Origin: Zeugodacus cucurbitae
Taxonomy: Eukaryota > Arthropoda > Insecta > Diptera > Tephritidae
Assembly (NCBI RefSeq): GCF_028554725.1
Contig: NC_071671.1
Location: 248,001-312,000 of the forward strand
Reading direction: 5' to 3'
DNA: 64,000 nucleotides
Part shown: piece by piece, positions 61,235 to 64,000 of the stretch
Numbering within the stretch: position 1 is the first letter of the stretch
How the letters are laid out: each line of letters begins with the position of its first letter
Notes under the pieces: model-generated
Databases searched by the model: none
Told to the model about the DNA's origin: nothing
The model's input: the letters and a program-made list of their open reading frames with translations, nothing else
Made by a program: the position numbers and the translations under genes

Positions 61235-61674
61235 TGATTTTTCCTAGTTATTTTTTATAGTTATGTACTTAATTAACGAAATTTGTGTTGAATAACAGCT
61301 TATAATAACTAAATAATATTTAAACTAGAATTATTTTTCCAGCCTTTGCTTTTAAAGAGAATATAAAAAATGGGATGCCATCACTATTGAAAAGTTCTTT
61401 TATTTCTATTCATTCGAAATAATGCAAGTCTTTATTTTATAAATAATGTATTCTCTGAAGAATATTTATATATTTACAAAAAATATTGAAAACATTAATA
61501 ATATATTAAGCACATTTCATTGCAGAAAATGTGGTGAATGTTTTAATTTCGATATAATAACTGCAAGTCGTAATTATCACTGTAGTAGAACTTTGATCGT
61601 AATGGTAACATCCCTATCTAATACCATATGATTTATTTCAACCCAAAATAAGAAAAATAAAACAAGAAATAATA
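61235..61674. other. Divergent promoter region of the zinc-finger gene and COX15
   Basis: 440 bp between two start codons. A 61-codon open frame (61449-61631, MYSLKNIYIF...) includes a four-cysteine stretch FHCRKCGECFNFDIITASRN YHC, vaguely like a CSL-type zinc ribbon, preceded by a TTTCATTGCAG acceptor; I do not regard it as a proven gene. Confidence 0.4.
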
Positions 61675-63111
61675 ATGAATTTCACAAGGTTTTTACTAAA
61701 TAAAAATGGGCCTTTAACGGTTAATCGTCCGCTAACATTATGTCGTTATAACCATTTGCTCAGTCGCAGTTCGAGAAGGGTAAGGTTCTTAGAACTTTTG
61801 AAAAAATTAAAATGAAAAATGTGATGGTATAAAGCAATATTTTTAATTAAAAATATGCACATGTGCACAAATAACATTACAGAATATTAATTTAGAATCT
61901 AAATGGAGGAGAAGTTGGCAAACTCGTTGTAATAGTACAGAAGGAAAAAATGATAAAATAGTAGGTTCATGGCTACTTTGTTGCGGTGGGATGGTATATG
62001 TTGCTGTTGCACTTGGTACGTCTAGGCATTCCTTCATTTCCTTTTTTATATGTGTTAAATATTTTAATAGGCGGGGTAACAAGACTTACAGAGTCAGGCT
62101 TATCAATGGTGAATTGGAAATTGCTCGGTGAAAAAAAACCAAAGACCACAGAGGAATGGAAAGCTGAGTTCTGGAATTATCAGCAGTACCCAGAATATAA
62201 ATTGTATTTATTTATAAATTATCCTTTACTAAGTACTAATAATATGTTTCTTTTCTAGGAAAAATAGCTCAATGACGTTAGAAGAATTTAAATTTATTTA
62301 TATGATGGAATATATTCACAGGATGTGGGGCCGTGGAATTGGAGCTGTATTTTTAATTCCAGCAGTTTACTTTTGGAAAAAAGGCTACTTTTCCATATCA
62401 ACTAAAAAGCGTGTTATGATACTTGGGACACTCATAGGTTTACAAGGACTTATGGGCTGGTATATGGTTAAATCTGGACTGGAAGATAAATTTCAAGACA
62501 TTAATGATGTTCCCAGAGTATCACAATATCGATTAGCCTCACATCTAGCTGCCGCATTTGTTCTATACAGTTTGTTTTTGTCATCAGGATTGCGGAAATT
62601 ACTACCCTCAACTAATAATGTCACGTCTTCAAAAAATCTTATGCATTTAAAAAAAATAGCTCATCTATCTAAAGGGTTGGTATTTCTTACTGCAGTATCA
62701 GGAGCCTTTGTGGCAGGACTTGATGCCGGTTTAGTGTATAATTCTTTTCCTAAAATGGGGGATAAGTGGATTCCAGATGACATTTTATTGTTCCAACCGA
62801 TACAGAGAAACTTTACAGAAAACCCCACAACTGTACAATTTAATCACAGAATTTTTGGAATTTCAACTCTAGTCACTGTTTCCCTCTTATGGGTGTATTC
62901 GAGAAAATGTATTTTGCCTAAACGCATATCATATGCTATTAACGCTACCATGACGATGGCATGGTTACAAGCAACTTTGGGTATCACGACTCTATTAAAT
63001 CACGTCCCCATATATCTTGCTACAGCTCATCAATCGGGTTCTTTGTTACTACTTTCATTTGCTCTTTGGTTAAGTCAAGAATTGCGTTTATTAAAGTATA
63101 TTCCCAAATAG
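61675..63111 (+). CDS. COX15: COX15, heme A synthase
   Basis: Inner mitochondrial membrane enzyme converting heme O to heme A for cytochrome c oxidase. Exons 61675-61779, 61883-62015, 62071-62203 and 62259-63111; phases agree, 407 residues, as usual for the family. The first exon is an import signal (MNFTRFLLNKNG...). Marks: WLLCCGGMVYVAVALGGVTRLTESGLSMVNW, EFKFIYMMEYIHRMWGRGIG (first conserved His pair region), ASHLAAAFVLYS, VSGAFVAGLDAGLVYNSFPKMGDKWIP, VQFNHRIFGIS and ATAHQSGSLLLLSFALWLS, with the histidines expected to ligate heme, and about eight membrane helices. AATAAA at 63233. Confidence 0.95.
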
Positions 63112-63296
63112 AACCAAAACTATATAAAGTAATATAATTGTGATTAGTATATTTATGCATGTGCATTTTAATAGAAACTATGGCATAGTTACATTGTGAA
63201 GCCTTCATTGCATAATAATTATAAATAATAGTAATAAAGTTAAATGTACATATGTACATATGAATAACGTAATTTTTTGTATGATTCGTAGACTTA

Positions 63297-63784
63297 CAGG
63301 GCCCCTACACCACACAAAATATTTGCATAATAACAGGTTTGCGTCGTGTTGCAAAATTGCGCAGTTATTGTGCTAAAATCAAAATCAGTTTGATATTTTA
63401 CTCAAGTCTGAATTATTGCACAACGAATTTGTGCGATGTATGGCGAAAACTGCGCAATTTTCAGTTTAGTTTTGGCACTGTGATGTGTACACCATACCGC
63501 GAATAATGAAAAATACCACAGAAAATGATAAAACATTATGGACGGAGTCTTTAGTTTGTTATGAAAATCAAACTTTTCGAGCTAACTATAGGTAGGAGTT
63601 GAGAAAGTTACAAGTACAAGATCTAATCTAAAAAATTTAATTTAAAAATTAGCTATCAAAATATACAAAGCACATTCGCAATATATATTAACGCTAGGAA
63701 CGCCTACTTCAAAATGTTATTGTGCAAAATTGACTTGCAAAAGTCTCGTTTTGCGCAATGATTTTGTGTGGTGTAAGGGCCCTA
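63297..63784. mobile_element. Harbinger-type MITE with TTA target duplication
   Basis: 488 bp with inverted termini: left CAGGGCCCCTACACCACACA, right (reverse complement) TAGGGCCCTTACACCACACA. TTA flanks both ends (63294-63296 and 63785-63787), as for PIF/Harbinger. Internal sub-terminal GCGCAA motifs recur (for example near 63360, 63451 and 63753). No coding capacity. Confidence 0.8.
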
Positions 63785-64000
63785 TTACGTTCAAATTGAA
63801 GGCAATAACGATTAACATTGAAATGACGTTCGTGTATGAATTCGATTAAATATGTAGATGTACTTATAGCACTAAATAAATCTATTGTTTGCTAATTTCG
63901 CTTTCTTATCATTCTCCCATTATCATTGTATATTTTAGTAATTATACTGAAAATTTATAGGTTACAACTGTTACCTCTAATGAACGGCAAACAAGTTTTG
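63785..64000. other. Window end, no gene
   Basis: AT-rich DNA after the MITE; nothing recognised. Confidence 0.5.

Noticed and set aside
1..64000. CRISPR arrays, operons, tRNA and rRNA genes
   Set aside because: The sequence is insect nuclear DNA; I saw no regularly spaced repeats, tRNA B-box/cloverleaf pattern or rRNA core sequences.

Overview
The window is dipteran nuclear DNA: AT-rich, intron-bearing, with short GT-AG introns, TACATA/ATGTACATA simple repeats, RNase H-bearing non-LTR retrotransposon remains and several MITE-type transposons. The gene content (Shank/Prosap, synaptojanin, Smurf, Rtf1, fibrillarin, icln, COX15) is insect. A roughly 1 kb dispersed element with a conserved GGCTAAGTTCGGGTGCAACC start suggests a true fruit fly (Tephritidae); that last step is inference.

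Layout. 1-14.5 kb (+): the 3' part of SHANK in seven exons (ankyrin, SH3-like, PDZ, proline/glutamine-rich tail), whose introns hold a pogo-like MITE, two copies of the dispersed element and an inverted (twin-primed) non-LTR insertion. 14.5-20.4 kb: gene-poor DNA with two pogo-like pieces. 20.4-23.7 kb (+): an ODAD4/TTC25-type ciliary TPR gene with two alternative 5' exons. 25.4-29.6 kb (-): synaptojanin. 31.4-40.2 kb (+): three tandem, intact paralogues of the ARMT1/DUF89 family with near-identical exon architecture, two of them carrying transposon insertions in introns. 40.8-45.5 kb (-): Smurf, complete C2-WW-WW-WW-HECT. 47.8-49.2 kb: convergent RNASEH2C (+) and icln (-). 49.9-52.2 kb (+): Rtf1. 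53.4-54.7 kb (+): fibrillarin, with a hairpin-rich intron that may encode an H/ACA-type RNA. 55.5-56.9 kb (-): TMEM53/DUF829 hydrolase. 57.3-57.8 kb (-): a two-exon small gene with a mitochondrial-type N-terminus, not recognised. 59.3-59.8 kb (+): UQCC4/CCSMST1. 60.0-61.2 kb (-): C2H2 zinc-finger gene. 61.7-63.1 kb (+): COX15. 63.3-63.8 kb: a Harbinger-type MITE.

The genes do not form a pathway or operon. Loose themes: two synaptic genes (Shank, Synj); RNP/transcription genes (icln, Rtf1, Fib); mitochondrial genes (UQCC4, COX15, the unnamed small gene); and the tandem ARMT1 cluster as the only local gene family. Exon limits were set by reading donor/acceptor sites and checking that codon phase carries across every junction; they are predictions, not transcript-supported. 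The most notable observations are the conserved-architecture ARMT1 triplication, the twin-primed retrotransposon with a perfect 13-bp target duplication and an internal 104-bp patch matching DNA 2 kb upstream, the alternative first exons of ODAD4, and the structured fibrillarin intron. I found no clear evidence of a wholly new biological system.
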